DNA from: Carnegiea gigantea
Lineage: Eukaryota; Streptophyta; Magnoliopsida; Caryophyllales; Cactaceae
DNA: 64,000 nucleotides
Direction: 5' to 3'
Assembly (NCBI GenBank): GCA_029747015.1
Contig: JAKOGI010000449.1
Coordinates: 303,501-367,500, forward strand
Numbering within the stretch: the first letter of the stretch is position 1; each line of letters starts with the position of its first letter. The position numbers and the translations under genes were made by a program. This document shows positions 20,554 to 33,304 of this stretch, one piece after another. Below the pieces are notes generated by a model. That model searched no databases, had not been told where the DNA came from, and saw nothing but the letters and a program-made list of their open reading frames with translations.

Positions 20554-21846
20554 CTATCCTTTGAGAGAATGGTAAGGTAGGGAGTAGGGCTTCGGTGAAG
20601 TAATCTTAGGGTCCTTAGGAACCTCCTCAAACTCATGTGCAACATCAATTACCTCCTTAGAAGGTGAGGACATTTTTTTCTCGAGATTCTCAACATGCTC
20701 ATTTTTATCATGCAAATACTCATCATTAGTAATCTCCTTGGGTCCCTCTAGTTGTTTTCCTCCTCTCAAAATCATAGCAGTACATTGCTCCCTAGAGTTT
20801 GGTTTAGGCTTGTTAGGAAGTTTGTATGGGGACGTAGATGAAAAAGTAGCTTTTTGGGCAATTTGGGCTTCTAACATCATGTTATGAGTTGTAAGCACAT
20901 CAATCTTTGAGGCTAATTGCTTAATATATTCATCCTATTTTTGTTGCGCCATAAGCATACTTTCTATCATTGCTTCTAAATTGGACTTTTGAGGCATTTG
21001 AGAAGGGAACGAGGATCTTTGAAAACCAGAGGGTGGTCTAGCATTCATGGGTGCATATTTGATGGGTTTGGATTAAACCTATAGGAGAAATTCGGATGAT
21101 TCTTCCAACCCAGATTATATGTATTAGAGTAAGGGCCATTGGCCAATCTCGGGTTGAAATTTTGAACATAGTTAAATTCATTAGGGTCTTGAGAAAAAGA
21201 ACTCCCTACTTGACAGTTTAAAGTCACATGCTTAACAGGACCACAAATTTTACAAGGGGAAGGGCACTAGAATTCATAGCATTAACATTCATTCGGTCCA
21301 GTCTTTGAGTCATAGCATCTACTTTAGCAGAAAGTAAAGTAAGCGCATCAACCTCAAGCTTACCTCCAACCCGTTTGGGTTGGCCTCGTTCAGTGGACCA
21401 TTGAAAATTTTTGAGTGCCATTTCCTCAATCAGATTATAGGATTCATCATCTGTTTTGCTCATCAAGGTTTCTCCTACCGTCGCATCAGTAGTGGACCTC
21501 ACAGACTAGGTCACACCATTATAAAAGGCTTGGATAATCATCCAATGTTGAAGACCATGATGGGGTCATAGGCGTAGCAAATCTTTAAACCGCTCTCAGG
21601 CTTCATAGAGCGTCTCTCCATCTTTTGCATGAAATTGGTGATCTGATTTCTCAAGCTTACTGTTTTGCTCGGAGGGAAAAACTTGGCAAGGAAGACTCTT
21701 GTCAACTCATCCCAAGTGGTAACGCATCCAGGTGGCATGAAGTGTAACCAAGTCCTTGCTTTATCCCTCAAGGAGAAAGGAAACAGGCACAGGCGAATCG
21801 CATTAGTGGAGACTCCATTAAGCTTTAACGTATCGCACACCTTTAA
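20554..21846 (-). pseudogene. Athila gag, 5'-truncated
   Basis: It starts abruptly at the junction at 21846. The order is: a capsid segment with RDKARTWLHFMPPG and FFPPSKTVSLRNQITNF (21840-21538), a helical linker (21502-21224), a zinc knuckle at about 21205-21245 with spacing C-x2-C-x4-H-x4-C, an Asn/Pro-rich stretch (21227-21045), and a Lys/Glu-rich end (20898-20554). It is split into at least four frames. The N-terminus and the 5' LTR side are lost. Confidence 0.85.
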
Positions 21847-23217
21847 AATAGCCCAATATAGAAATTAACGCAGTTGTACTGCTTTAGCGATAACTTCTAA
21901 ACAGAAACCAACATGCTTGTCTAATAACTTAATTCGCCCAATTAGCATTTTTAAACTTCATAACATGTTTTAGGGCTAATAAACTGGCAAAGCGACAACA
22001 CTAAGGTGATAATCTGATTATTGATAATTCAATGAACTTCCAACTGTCTAGCTATAAATAATCCAAGCAGTTTCAACATCCAATTAACCCGCAATTAACA
22101 TCATGTTCATAATTTCCTCAATTTCAATTCTAGGTTTACCCAAATTGATCCCCAACCTCAATTAACATGCGCTAACTAATCTAGTTAAAATCATTGAAAT
22201 TAGTAGGAATTTAGGAGGAAAGGAACCCTCACCTCGATTCCAAGCCGGATGATCATTCGAAGCTGCTAGGCTCGACTCTAGGTGTTCGAATAGCACCAAC
22301 CCCTCGGCTCCTGCTCACCATGCATGAACAGAACCCTAACTGTGCCCAAATCATGCAAATCGAACCCCAATTTTGACCCAAAACCTCACTCACTGACTTG
22401 AATTTGAGATAGATGCCTGAAGCTGCGAATTTTACTCCCAAATTAAAGAAGATTGAAGCCACTGGAAGCTAGATTGCTTTGCCAAGCTTAGGGCATGCGT
22501 TCGTGCTTCAAACGCCGCCCAATTCAACCAAAAACGTGGTGACATCCTTCGAATTTTGCCTAGATTTTGCAACGGTGGGCTTGAATGATGTTGGGGAGGT
22601 GAAATTTGAGGATTTTCAACTAGAGGGAGGCAAAAATTTGGTGGGATTGTGGTGCTTGAGGTCGTGGGTGTGGAGAGAAGAAGAAGGAGATGTAGAAGCA
22701 AAGAGAAAGAGGTGAGTTCCTGGGGGGGTCGCGTGAGGAGGAAGAAGGAGAGGGGGGTATCGTGCAATTTACCAAAATGCCCCTCCCTCACTTTAATTTT
22801 TTCGTCCCAAGCTGATTCATATTCGATACTGCTAGTCTAATTTGTAACCCGAATTCTAAACCGAAATCAATAATATAATCCTTCATCCACGATTCGTTCC
22901 CAAACCTATCTAGGTTCGATTTAATAACATCGAACTGCTTCTAAGGTTGATAACCTAATCGTATTCGGGTTCCTACTTGAATTAGCACTCGCTAATAACC
23001 GTTAATAGCGCTTATTAAAAATCATTGAAAGATTTTCAAAACTAACAATAATATTAATAATAATAATCAGTGACAATAACATCCTTTTTAATAAAATTAA
23101 CACTCACATAGGACTTAGAAAATAATTTTAGCTCATATCGCTAATAAAATAGGGTTTTTATAACGCAAAAGGGCATCACAAACAACGGGCCGGAATATAA
23201 AGTATGCAGGCCTTATG
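21847..23217 (-). repeat. LTR copy A (partial, 1.37 kb)
   Basis: Matches the last 1.37 kb of LTR copies B (about 28500-29879) and C (about 35473-36848). Its outer 3.5 kb is missing; homology starts at AATAGCCCAATATAG exactly where Athila gag stops. The right edge reads TTATG where B and C have TTACA/TCACA, so the terminal CA is mutated. An open stretch at 22432-22791 is a chance frame in LTR DNA, since copies B and C do not preserve it at full length. Confidence 0.85.
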
Positions 23218-23699
23218 CTCTCCCACCCTTAAAAGAATTTCGTCCTCGAAATTGGTTACTTGGAGGAATTAATGGGTGTACTTCATCCGCATCTCTTTCA
23301 TAATCTAAGTCACTTTACACTTAGTTATTCATTCTGCCTTCACTATAGCATCCCATCCTTGGATTCCTGCTCGAACCAAATCATCAGGGAGCGCTCTTCC
23401 TCCAACTATAACAACTCGATCTCAACAAGTATGATCAGTATAGCAGATAGTTTTTAAGGAAGAGGTCATGAAATGTTGCATATGCATCTCATGAGGTTTA
23501 CTAACAAGTTCCTTCACAATTCAAGAATGACAAGCGGGCAAGCAGTACTAGAATGATGAAATGGGAATATAAAGTTAGTTATCAAGAGAACGCCTGACCT
23601 TGTGTTAGCAGGTTTCCAAGTCTCTTTTCCCTTCTAGCTAATCATTCGATATCCAGCTTGTGGCTTCTGGTTGCTTTTACTGTCCCCCCGAGGGAGTGC

Positions 23700-24609
23700 C
23701 AATGGTTAGGCGATCTCATTGTGCCACTGGCTTGATTCCCACTGGCTTGATTCCCGTTCTGGATTTCTGAGTATGACCCCAACTATTCCATGTGACCCTT
23801 GGACAATTAGTGACTTTGTGACCCATATCACCACGTTCAAAACATGAGCCCGTAAAGCTTCTGCATGGGTTAGGGTGCTGACGTCCGCACTGGCCATAGA
23901 TTTTCCTTGGTCTACATTGGACGGCTTACTTTCCCTTATCCTGTTTTATCTCAGATTTAAACCTCCTAAAGTTTCTACTTCCTTGGGAATTGGGTTCTCC
24001 AGGGCTAATTTCTCTCTTTGCTCGACCTTTTTCTTTGTTTTCAATCTTGGTCTCATCTATGATGCGGGCTACCTTCACAGCCCTCTGGTACATTTCTTGA
24101 AAGTTGGTGTATGCGTACCCTGCTATTATCTGCTTTATCTCTCCTTTTAATCCCTATTCGAAGTAGTCCATTCTCATTTCTTCAGTGGCCACCTGATTTG
24201 GAGCAAATCAGCTCAGCTCATTGAACTTCACCGCATATTCCATCACACTCATTTCTCCTTGTTTCAAGCATAAAAACTCCCATTCTTTAACCCTTATTAC
24301 TTCTCGAGGGTAATATTGAGCGTCCATTAAGGCTTTCAGTTGGTTCCAGGTTAACACCGATTCACCTACCCTCGGTTTCACTGTTCCCCACCAGAATTCA
24401 GCTTCTTTTTCAAATTGGTAAGCGGCTAGGTGCACCTTGAACCTCTCAGGGCACTCTATGATCTCAAATAAGTTTTTCATTCTTTGAAGCCACTCCTCAT
24501 ATGCCATAGGGTCAGTTCCACCTTCAAACTTAGGATACTTAACCTTATTAAATTGACATATCATCTCCATGGCAGTTGGTTCTGGTATGAGTTCGCTTTG
24601 AGGAGGCAT
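23700..24609 (-). pseudogene. Tekay/Del-like gag, copy A
   Basis: The open first part (24609-24208, 133 codons) has the chromoviral capsid pattern: FEGGTDPMAYEEWLQRM, then FEKEAEFWWGTVKP and SVMEYAVKFNEL. A TGA stop follows at the same place as in copy B. After it come MRMDYFE..LKGEIKQIIAGY, a basic linker, a CGQCGRQHP-type first finger and a second knuckle at about 23826-23855. In that second knuckle the second Cys is Arg (CFERGDMGH), so the zinc site is broken in this copy. Role by family: virion coat and RNA packaging. Confidence 0.8.
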
Positions 24610-25274
24610 CTGTCACATAATTACACAAGGAATCACTTAGTTCTAATTTCAACTAGGATGAACTTCCTTGGTTAATGAAATGATTCGCAAATGGCGAGAG
24701 TTGTTATGAATAGCCCCAAGTCTAGTTTAGTTCAACCTTCATATAGTCATACGCGCATATCACATCTTCTCCAAAGGAAATACACGTGCATGCTTACACA
24801 AACTAGTGAGTCTATAACACTTGGTCGGCACCAACTGCACTTATTTCGTTGAACACTGATAGCGTGACTTAGGAGTCACAGGAGATCTCATCATCCTAAT
24901 AGTTCATAATTTAAGGAAATTAAACTAAAAGGGTTTACATTCTAACACACGACTGACATTTATCCGATTGGCTTAAGCGAATCACACAAAAGTCAATTGA
25001 TCAAGTCAACTGGCACATTAGGAACATATTTGCATCAATGGTGCACCCTCAACATCACTTCAAGGTGGGGGGAAAGCTACTTAACTCTTATACTAATGCA
25101 TAACTTGCCCCTCTTAGTCAATCGACTTACTCGAGCCACACATAAGTCACGAAAGTCCATACTATAAGGCACACTTGCACACAGAGGAGGCATATGTCAC
25201 ATAATCACAAAGTATTCCTAAACGACTAGATGAAATACAAGGCTCAGGTTGCGGCCTATGGTTGCAAGACCTTT

Positions 25275-25286
25275 GCTTTGATACCA
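25275..25286 (-). promoter_or_regulatory. Primer-binding site, element A
   Basis: Minus strand TGGTATCAAAGC, one base from the usual plant initiator-Met tRNA site TGGTATCAGAGC. It adjoins LTR B. Confidence 0.75.
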
Positions 25287-26384
25287 TCAGATGGTTAGCT
25301 AATTTCATCGTTAAACACAGCTAATTTCAACGGAAGACATCTAACCAATCAGATGGTTAGCTCACATGGCCATACAGAGCGACTCATAAACAATATGCGT
25401 TGTATGAGCTAGAAAACTTAGTTTACAACATTTACAAACTATGAATACGTTACATTACATCGTTAAACACATGAGCCTACTTCTATATGGCACACATAAC
25501 TCTTTTTCAAGCGGGGGTAATCTCCAGCTCAGCGTAAGTAGCTTAACTTCCACCTGTCATAACAGAAGCCTGGGGAAAAAGGGGAAAGAGTAATGGGGTG
25601 AGCAACCACACGCTCAGTAAGAATTCTCTTACTCCTTAAAACCAAAATAATTATAGGCAATAATACTAATAATAGTCACATATCACATATTTACACTTTT
25701 CTATCATATTAGACAATCATAGTCCCCAAGGAAAGATCACCCTCCTTAAACATCATTCCAACCACTCAACTCCATTCTAGGCCCTCAATGACCATACTTC
25801 CCTATTAGTAGGCATTCAAGCATATAAATACGTACGTAACAAGGACTGGATACAAGGGCCTTCGAACTCACTTTTGAAAACATAGTGACTCTTGAAATAC
25901 CAAGAATGGTTTGTAATCCACATAAACTCCTTTAAAGCTTATAATTCTTTCTAAAAGCTCTCAAAACATTTAAACTGGTAAGAAAGACTTGTCAAGAACA
26001 TACTTTCATAGAATATGCACATTGAAACGAATAATGCAACATTGAAACAAATAATGCAACTTTTGAAACTTCATTTGACTATACTTGGAAATCCTTTCAT
26101 AAAAGATGAACAGGAGGTGCACATTTGAAAGCTTTCTTTCTTTTCTCAAAAACACTTTACTGAGCCTCTTGAGGCTCGTATTCTTCAAAATAAACTCCAT
26201 TTCTCACTTATTGGAAACTTACTAATAACATAAAAACATCTTATTGTGCTGGCTAGGGAGGTCAACACCGCCCTCAAGTGAGATCGTCACTCTTAAACTA
26301 CGGTATTCCCAGGGTATACGTACTTAACTTTTGGCCAAAACGCGTCTTAGTAGAGCAACTCTAACCTCGATACTGTCCTTAGTG

Positions 26385-26625
26385 GGGCAACAGCTCATAC
26401 CAGGATAATCATATCTTGAGTCCAGTCCCCCTCAAGGTTTTCTTACGCATCACAACTTCATAACTTATCTGGGGACAGCTCACACCAAGATAATTCATAT
26501 CTTGAGTCCGATTCCTAACATTTCTTTAGGAGAAAACAACTCACGTCATCTTTGCGTCCCGTTTCCAGGAGCAGCTCACACCAAGACAACTCATATCTTG
26601 ACTCCAGTTCCGACCCTCTGGCCAA
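26385..26625 (-). repeat. About 45-50-bp palindromic repeats in LTR B
   Basis: Four imperfect tandem copies of a unit containing CAGCTCACACCAAGATAA and TCATATCTTGAGTCCAG. AAGAT and ATCTT make each unit partly self-complementary. LTR C has one more copy. Confidence 0.75.
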
Positions 26626-26754
26626 TTGCCCAGCACTTTCTTAGCCTATAAGATCGTATTTCATTTCTCTTTTTCAAATGCTTACTTTACTGAAAACTAA
26701 CTTTTTAATAAAACGACTATAATCTTTCTAAATGCTTATAGCTTATTTCATTTT

Positions 26755-27360
26755 TAATTCAAAAACTTCTCATAAACGCACTAACTTATAAAACGACTTT
26801 ATTTTTAACTTTAAAAACTTCTTATAAACGTAATATATTTACTAATTCATAAAACGACTTTGTTTCTAACTTAAAAACTTCGTATAAATGTAATTAGTTT
26901 GCTAAATCGTAAAACGATTTCGTTTTCAACTTAAAAGCTTCTTAATAACGTAATACGTTTGTTAGTTGGTAAAACGACTTCGTCTTAAACTTACAAGCTT
27001 CTTATAAGCGAAATAAGATTTGTTAACACGTAAATCGGCTTCGTAAATAACTTAAAGGCTTCTTGTAAGCGTAAAATGTTTACTAAATCGTAAAACGACT
27101 TATTTCCTAACTTAAATGCTTTGTATAAATGTAATAAGGTTGCTAAATCGTAAAACGACTTCGTTTTCAACTTAGAAGCTTCGTATAGACGTATTAAGTT
27201 TACTAAATCGTAAAACGATTTCGTTTTCAACTTAGAAGCTACATGTAAATGTAATAAGGTTGCTAAATCATAAAACGACTTTGTTTTCAACTTAAAAACT
27301 TTTTGTAAATGTAAAACGATTGCTAACTCATAAGGCGACTTCACTTTTTAGCTAAAAAGC
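26755..27360 (-). repeat. 60-bp minisatellite in LTR B
   Basis: About ten direct copies, 59-61 bp apart, of a unit with CTAAATCGTAAAACGACTTCG, ...AACTTAGAAGCTTC and GTAATA(A/T)GTTTG. Within each unit AAAACGA-CT-TCGTTTT forms a 7-bp hairpin. Because 60 is a multiple of 3, the minus strand stays open at 26991-27344 as a 20-residue protein repeat (KSFYDL...). I regard that frame as a by-product, not a gene. Confidence 0.9.
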
Positions 27361-29879
27361 TTCTTTTAAACGTAATACATTTGGTAAATCGTAGATCGAA
27401 ACTTGTTTGAGACATAACGTGCTTAGTTAACGTTTAATTCAAACTAAGTTCGAAATTGAAACCCATTTGAGACTAAATACTTAGTTAGCAATAAATGCAA
27501 GCTAGATTTGTTTGAAAATTCCTTTTCAACTCGAAGAGAGGTGCTTAAGTAAATTAAGACCTTCGATCGCTTTCATGCTCATTATTATTCAAAACTTAAC
27601 TCAAAATAATTAGTTAGCGTGTAACTAAAATTAGATTCGAAATAAAAACTTCAGTTGTCAATTTATAGCTCGTTTCAACTCTTTTTAAAATTCAAGATGG
27701 GTATAAAAATAAACTAAAGGCTTAAAATGTTTCCAAACTTGCTACTATTCAAAAACTTAAAGCGCTTGGCTCGTTTATGAGGCAAACATCTCTTCATAAA
27801 TTTTCTATGTAAATACTTCTTGAAACGTAACGGTTTTACTAGCTCTTAATTCGAAACTTAACAGAGACTCAAGTAAGCAAGTAGCATACAAATCAGCTAA
27901 ACACACAATTAGCACCTTAAGATGCTCTTTTTCAGGTTGTCTAAATTCTTTTAAATGCAAGGAGAAGTCATATACTAACCGATGCCTTAAAACATTTTCG
28001 AACTCACTTTTAGTTCACTTTTAAACTTCCTAACCCTATCGATTATTCAGTTGAGTCACTAACTGAATAGTTCAACGATTTAGGATCTCTTTTAAACCAC
28101 AAACATCTTAATCAACTAACAGGTAATTGTTAGGCACTTAAAAGCATTCAAAATTGTAAAAACGAGCTTTCTAAATGGTCCTTTTCTCTTTTAAAGACGT
28201 ATTAACTTTCAGAAAGAATTGGCCACATAGCACATTGAGGGGGAGAGGAGTTTACACATAGCACATTCATACACTTCATAACACAACTCCATAGAATCTA
28301 TTTAATGAGCTACACATGGCCTCGCAATCCACACGATTACGGTAATTCACAACCCAAACTCCCTCATCACACAACAACGATCATAAGAACCTCAAATTTC
28401 TTAACAGTTCCACCTCAAGCCTTTCAACCACTAACTCGGTTTAACATTGTCATAAATAAACCAATAATTCATAAAACCATCATATATGGCATAACGTTCT
28501 CAACAATAGCCCAATATAGAAATTAACGCAGTTGTACTGATTTAGAGATAACTTCTAAACAGAAACCAACATGCTTATATAATGCCTTAATTCGCCCAAT
28601 GAGCATTTTTAAACTTTATAACATGTTTCAGGGCTAATAAACTGGTAAAGCGACAACATTAAGGTGATAATCTGATTATAAATAATTCGATGAACTTCCA
28701 AACTGCCTAGCCATAAATAATCCAACAGCAGTTTTAACATCCAATTAACCCACAATTAACATCATGTTCATAATTTCCTCAATTTCAATTCTAGGTTTAC
28801 CCAAACTGACCCCTAACCTCAATTAACATGCGCTAACTAATCTAGTTAAAATCATTGAAATTAGTAGTAATTTAGGAGGAAATGAACCCTCACCTGGATT
28901 CCAAGCCGGATGATCGTTCGAAGCTGCTAGGCTCGACTCTAGGTGTTCGAACAGCACCAACCCCTCGGCTCCTGCTCACCACGCACGAACAGAACCCTAA
29001 CCATGCCCAAATCATGCAAATCGAACCCCAATTTTGGCCTAAAACCTCACTCACTGACTTGAATTTGATATAGATGCCTGAAGCTGTGAATTTTACTCCC
29101 AAATTAAAGAAGATTGAAGCCACTGGAAGCTAGATTGCATGGCCAAGCTCAGGGCATGCGTTTGTGCTTCAAACCGCCGCCCAATTCAACCAAAAATGTG
29201 GTGACATCCTTCGAATTTTGCCTAGATTTTGCAACGGTGGGCTTGAATGATGTTGAGGAGGTGAAATTTGAGGATTTTTGACTAGAGGGAGGCAAAAATT
29301 TGGTGGGATTCTGGTGCTTGAGGTCGTGGGTGTCGAGAGAAGAAGAAGGAGATGTAGAAGCAGAGAGAAAGAGGTAAGTTCCTGGGGGGGTCGCATGAGG
29401 AGGAAGAAGGAGAGGGGGATATCGCGTAATTTACCAAAATGCCCCTCCCTCACTTTAATTTTTTTGACCCAAGCTGATTCATATTCGATACTGTTAGTCT
29501 AATTCGTAACCCGAATTCTAAACCGAAACCAATAATATAATCCTTCATCAACGATTCGTTCCCAAACCTATCTAGATTCGATTTAATAACATCGAACTGC
29601 TTCTAAGGTTGACAACCTAATCGTATTTGGGTTCCTACTTGAATTAGCACTCGCTAATAACCGTTAATAGCGCTTATTAAAAATCATTGAAAGATTTTCA
29701 AAACTAATAATAATATTAATAATAATAATCAGTGACAATAACATCCTTTTTAATAAAATTAACGCTCACATAGGACTTAGAAAATAATTTTAGCTCATAT
29801 CGCTAATAAAATAGGGTTTTTATAACGCAAAAGGGCATCACGAACAACTCGACGGAATATAAAGTACGTAGGCCTTACA

Positions 29880-31941
29880 CTCACCCCCCTTAAAAGAATT
29901 TCGTCCTCGAAATTGGTTACTTGGAGGAATTAATGGGTGTACTTCATCCGCATCTCTTTAACAATCCAAGTCACTTTACGCTTAGTTATTCATTCTGCCT
30001 TCACCATAGCATCCCATCCTTGGATTCCTACTCGAACCAAATCATCAGGGAGCGCTCTTCCTCCCACTATGACAACTCGATCTCAACAAGTATGACCGGT
30101 ATAGCAGATAGTTTTTAAAGAAGAGGTCATGAAATATTGCATACACATCTCATGAGGTTTACTAACAAGTTCCTCTACAATTCAAGAATGACAAGCGGGC
30201 GAGCAGTACTAGAATGACGGAATGGGAGCATAAAGTTGGTTATCAAGAGAATGGCTGACCTTGTGTTGGCAGGTTCCCAAGTCTCTTTTCCCTTCTAGCT
30301 AAGCATCCGACAGCCAGTTTATGGTTTTTGGTTGATTTTACTGTCCCCCCGAGGGAGCTCCAAAGGTTAGGCGATCTCGTTGTGCCACTGGCTTGATTCC
30401 CGTTCCAGATTTCTGAGTGTGACCTCGACTATTTCATGTGACCCTTGGACAATTAGTGGCTTTGTGACCCATATCACCACATTCAAAACATGAGCCCGTA
30501 GAGCTTCTGCATGGGCCAGGGTGCTGACGTCCACACTGGCCACATGTTTTCCTTGGTCTACATTGGACGGCTTACTATCCTTTATCCTGCTTTATCTCAG
30601 ATTTAAACCTCCTAAAGTTTCTGCTTCTTTGGGAATTGGGTTCTCCAGGCCCAATTTCCCTCCTTGCTTGACCTTTTTCTTTGTTTTCAATCTTGGTCTC
30701 ATCTATGATGTGGGCTACCTTCACAGCCCTTCGGTACATTTCTTGAAAGTTGGTGTGTGTATACCCTGCTATTATCTGCTTTATCTCTCCTTTTAATCCC
30801 TGTTCGAAGTAGTCCATTCTCATTTCTTCGGTGGCCACCTGATTTGGAGCAAATTAGCTCAGCTCATCTCATTGAACTTCGCTGCATATTCCATCATACT
30901 CATTTCTCCATGTTTCAAGCATAAAAACTCCCGTTCTTTAACCCTTATTACGTCTCGAGGATAATACTGAGCGTCCATTAAGGCTTTAAGTTGGTTCCAG
31001 GTTAACACCGATTCACCTACCCTCGGTTTCACTGTTCCCCACCAGAATTCAGCTTCTTTTTCAAATTGGTAAGCGGCTAGGTGCACCTTGAACCTCTTAG
31101 GGCACTCCATGATCTCAAATAAGTTTTCCATTCTCCGAAGCCACTCCTTGTATACCAGAGGATCAGTTCTACCTTCAAACTTGAGATGCTTAAGCTTATT
31201 AAATTGACATATCATCTCCATGGCAGTTGGTTCTGGTATGAGTTCGCATTGAGGAGGCATATGTCACATAATTACACAAGGAATCACTTTGTTCTAATTT
31301 CAACTAGGATGAACTTCCTTGGTTAATGAAATGATTCGCAAATGGCGAGAGTTGTTATGAATAGCCCCAAGTCCAGTTCAGTTCAACCTTCATATAGTCA
31401 TACGCGCATATCACATCTTATCCAAAGGAAATACACTTGTATGCTTACACAAACTAGTGAGTCTATAACACTTGGTCGGCACCAACTGCACTTATTTCGT
31501 TGAACACTGACAGCGTGACTTAGGAGTCACAGGAGATCTCATCATCCTAGTAGTTCATAATTTAAGGAAATTAAACTAAAAGGGTTTACATTCTAACACA
31601 CGACTGACATTTATCCGATTGGCTTAAGCGGATCACACAAAAGTCAATTGATCAAGTCAACTGGCACATTAGGAACATATTTGCATCAATGGTGCACCCC
31701 CAACATCACTTCAAGGTGGGGGGAAAGCTACTTAACTCTTATACTAATGCATAACTTGCCCCTCTTAGTCAATCGACTTACTCGAGCCACACATAAGTCA
31801 CGAAAGTCCATACTATAAGGCACGCTTACACACAGAGGAGGCATCTGTCATATAATCAGAAAGTATTCCTAAACGACTAGATGAAATGCAAGACTCAGGT
31901 CGCGGCCTATGGTTGCAGGACCTTTGCTTTGGTACCATCAA
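29880..31941 (-). mobile_element. Gag-only element, internal domain B
   Basis: A 2.06-kb domain with polypurine tract TTTTAAGGGGGGTGAG (minus) next to LTR B. Its primer-binding site lies beside LTR C at 31926-31937 and reads TGGTACCAAAGC, with one extra change from the copy in element A. Coding capacity is gag only. Confidence 0.85.
30380..31260 (-). pseudogene. Tekay/Del-like gag, copy B
   Basis: Same layout as copy A. The first open part (31260-30859) has FEKEAEFWWGTVKP and ends at a TGA near MEYAAKFNEM. A second open part (30838-30575) starts MATEEMRMDYFEQGLKGEI and ends in a basic linker. The fingers follow at about 30460-30530. Here the second knuckle is complete (CFECGDMGHKVTNC, C-x2-C-x4-H-x4-C). 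A small insertion beside the shared stop shifts the frame. The stop being common to both copies suggests that an already defective gag, or a recoded one, was copied. Confidence 0.8.
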
Positions 31942-33304
31942 TGTAACGCCCCAGCCCCTAGGGTCAGGAGCGTTACGTTTTCTTACTTCTTACTTAATTC
32001 CTGCAGTGAAACGGATAGAGTTTCACCTATAAACTGATCATTTCCAAGGCTAAAAGCCTTGCAACAAATCCCTGCATGGAATGGAAACATATGAAGCTTC
32101 TAGAACAAGCTCAACGGCTACACACCAAAAGTCCACGGCTCTACGGGACACTTGCCCAGAGCACACCAACCATAAAGTTCATTAATAGAGAATAAAATCA
32201 AATATACAACTCAAAGGTTTACACAACCGAAGTACTGGGGTTTACATCCCAAAACACAGCTAATTTCAACTAAAGACATCTAACCAGTCCGATGGTTGGT
32301 TCACATGGCCATACAGAGCGACTCATAAACAATATGCATTGTATGAGCTGGAAAAGTTAGTTTACAACATTTACAAACTATGAATACGTTACATTACATC
32401 ATTAAACACATGAGCCCACTTCTATATGGCACACATAACTCTTTTTTAAGTGGGGGTAATCTCCAGCTCAGCGTAAGTAGCTTGACTTCCACCTGTCATA
32501 ACAGAAGCCTGGGGAAAAAGGGGAAAGAGTAATGGGGTGAGCAACCACACGCTCAGTGAGAATTCTCCTACCCCTTAAAATCAAAACAATTACTGGCAAT
32601 AATACTAATAATAGTCACATATCACGTATTTGTACTTTACTGTCATGTTAGGCAATCATAGTCCCCAAGGGAAGATCACCCCCCTTAAACATCATTCCAA
32701 TCGCTCAACTCCATTCTAGGCTCTCAATGACCAAACTTCCCTACTAGCAGGCATTCAGACATATAAATAAGTATGCAACAGGGACTGGATACAAAAGCCT
32801 TCAAACTCACTTTTAAAAACATAGTGACTCTCGATAAATACCAAGAATGGTTTATAATCCGTAGAAACTCCTTTAAAGCTTATCATTCTTTCTAAAAGCT
32901 CTCAAAACATCTAAACTGGTAAGGAAGGCTTGTCAAGAACATACTTTTATAGAATATGCACATTGAAATGAATAATGCAACATTTGGAACTTCATTTGAC
33001 TATGCTTGGAAATCCTTTCATAAAAGATGAATAGGAGGTGCACATTTGAAAGCTTTCTTTCTTTTCTCAAAAACACTTTACGCAGCCTCTTGATGCTCGT
33101 ATTCTTTAAAAGAAACTCCTTTTCTCACTTATTAGAAACTTACTTATAACATAAAAACATCTTATTGTGCTGGCTAGGGAGGTCAACACCGCCCTCAAGT
33201 GAGATTGTCACTCTTAATCTACGTTATCCCCGGGGTATACGTACTTAACTTTTGGCCAAAACGCGTTTTAGTAGAGCAACTCTAACCTCGATACTGTCCT
33301 CTGT

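Larger units (their letters stand above)
15115..21846 (-). mobile_element. Athila-type Ty3/gypsy element, truncated
   Basis: The order on the minus strand is gag (21846-20554), protease, reverse transcriptase, RNase H, integrase (to 17155) and a third ORF (16488-15199). That order, the FMDDFS polymerase box and the wording of gag and integrase place it in the Athila lineage. A G-rich GTATGGGGGAG tract (minus strand) at about 15123-15133, preceded by CACATTGAGGGCAA at about 15149-15162, resembles the conserved Athila region before the 3' end. The gag end is cut at 21846, where the gag-only element array starts, so the 5' LTR and primer-binding site are missing. Many stops and frameshifts show it is dead. 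Confidence 0.85.
23218..25287 (-). mobile_element. Gag-only element, internal domain A
   Basis: A 2.07-kb domain between LTR A and LTR B. The polypurine tract (TTAAGGGTGGGAG, minus) abuts LTR A. The primer-binding site abuts LTR B at 25275-25286. Its only coding region is gag. It is paralogous along its length to internal domain B (29880-31941), with scattered substitutions. Confidence 0.85.
25288..29879 (-). repeat. LTR copy B (4.59 kb, shared middle LTR)
   Basis: Aligns to LTR C (31942-36848) along its length but lacks about 325 bases at the edge next to internal domain A, including the TGTAACGCCCC terminus. At the break the sequence CAGATGGTTAGCT appears twice (about 25288 and 25355), suggesting a repair event with filler. 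The right end is TTACA followed by the polypurine tract of element B, so this LTR serves both elements. Confidence 0.85.

Noticed and set aside
22432..22791. 119-codon ORF, Ser/Pro/Leu-rich, with relatives at 29169-29453 and 35908-36423
   Set aside because: It sits in the LTR of the gag-only element, changes length and frame between the three LTR copies, and has no domain.
26991..27344. 117-codon ORF with four 20-residue repeats (and 99 codons at 33959-34258)
   Set aside because: It lies wholly in the 60-bp minisatellite of the LTR. A repeat whose length is divisible by three stays open by itself. No start context, and the two copies differ in length.
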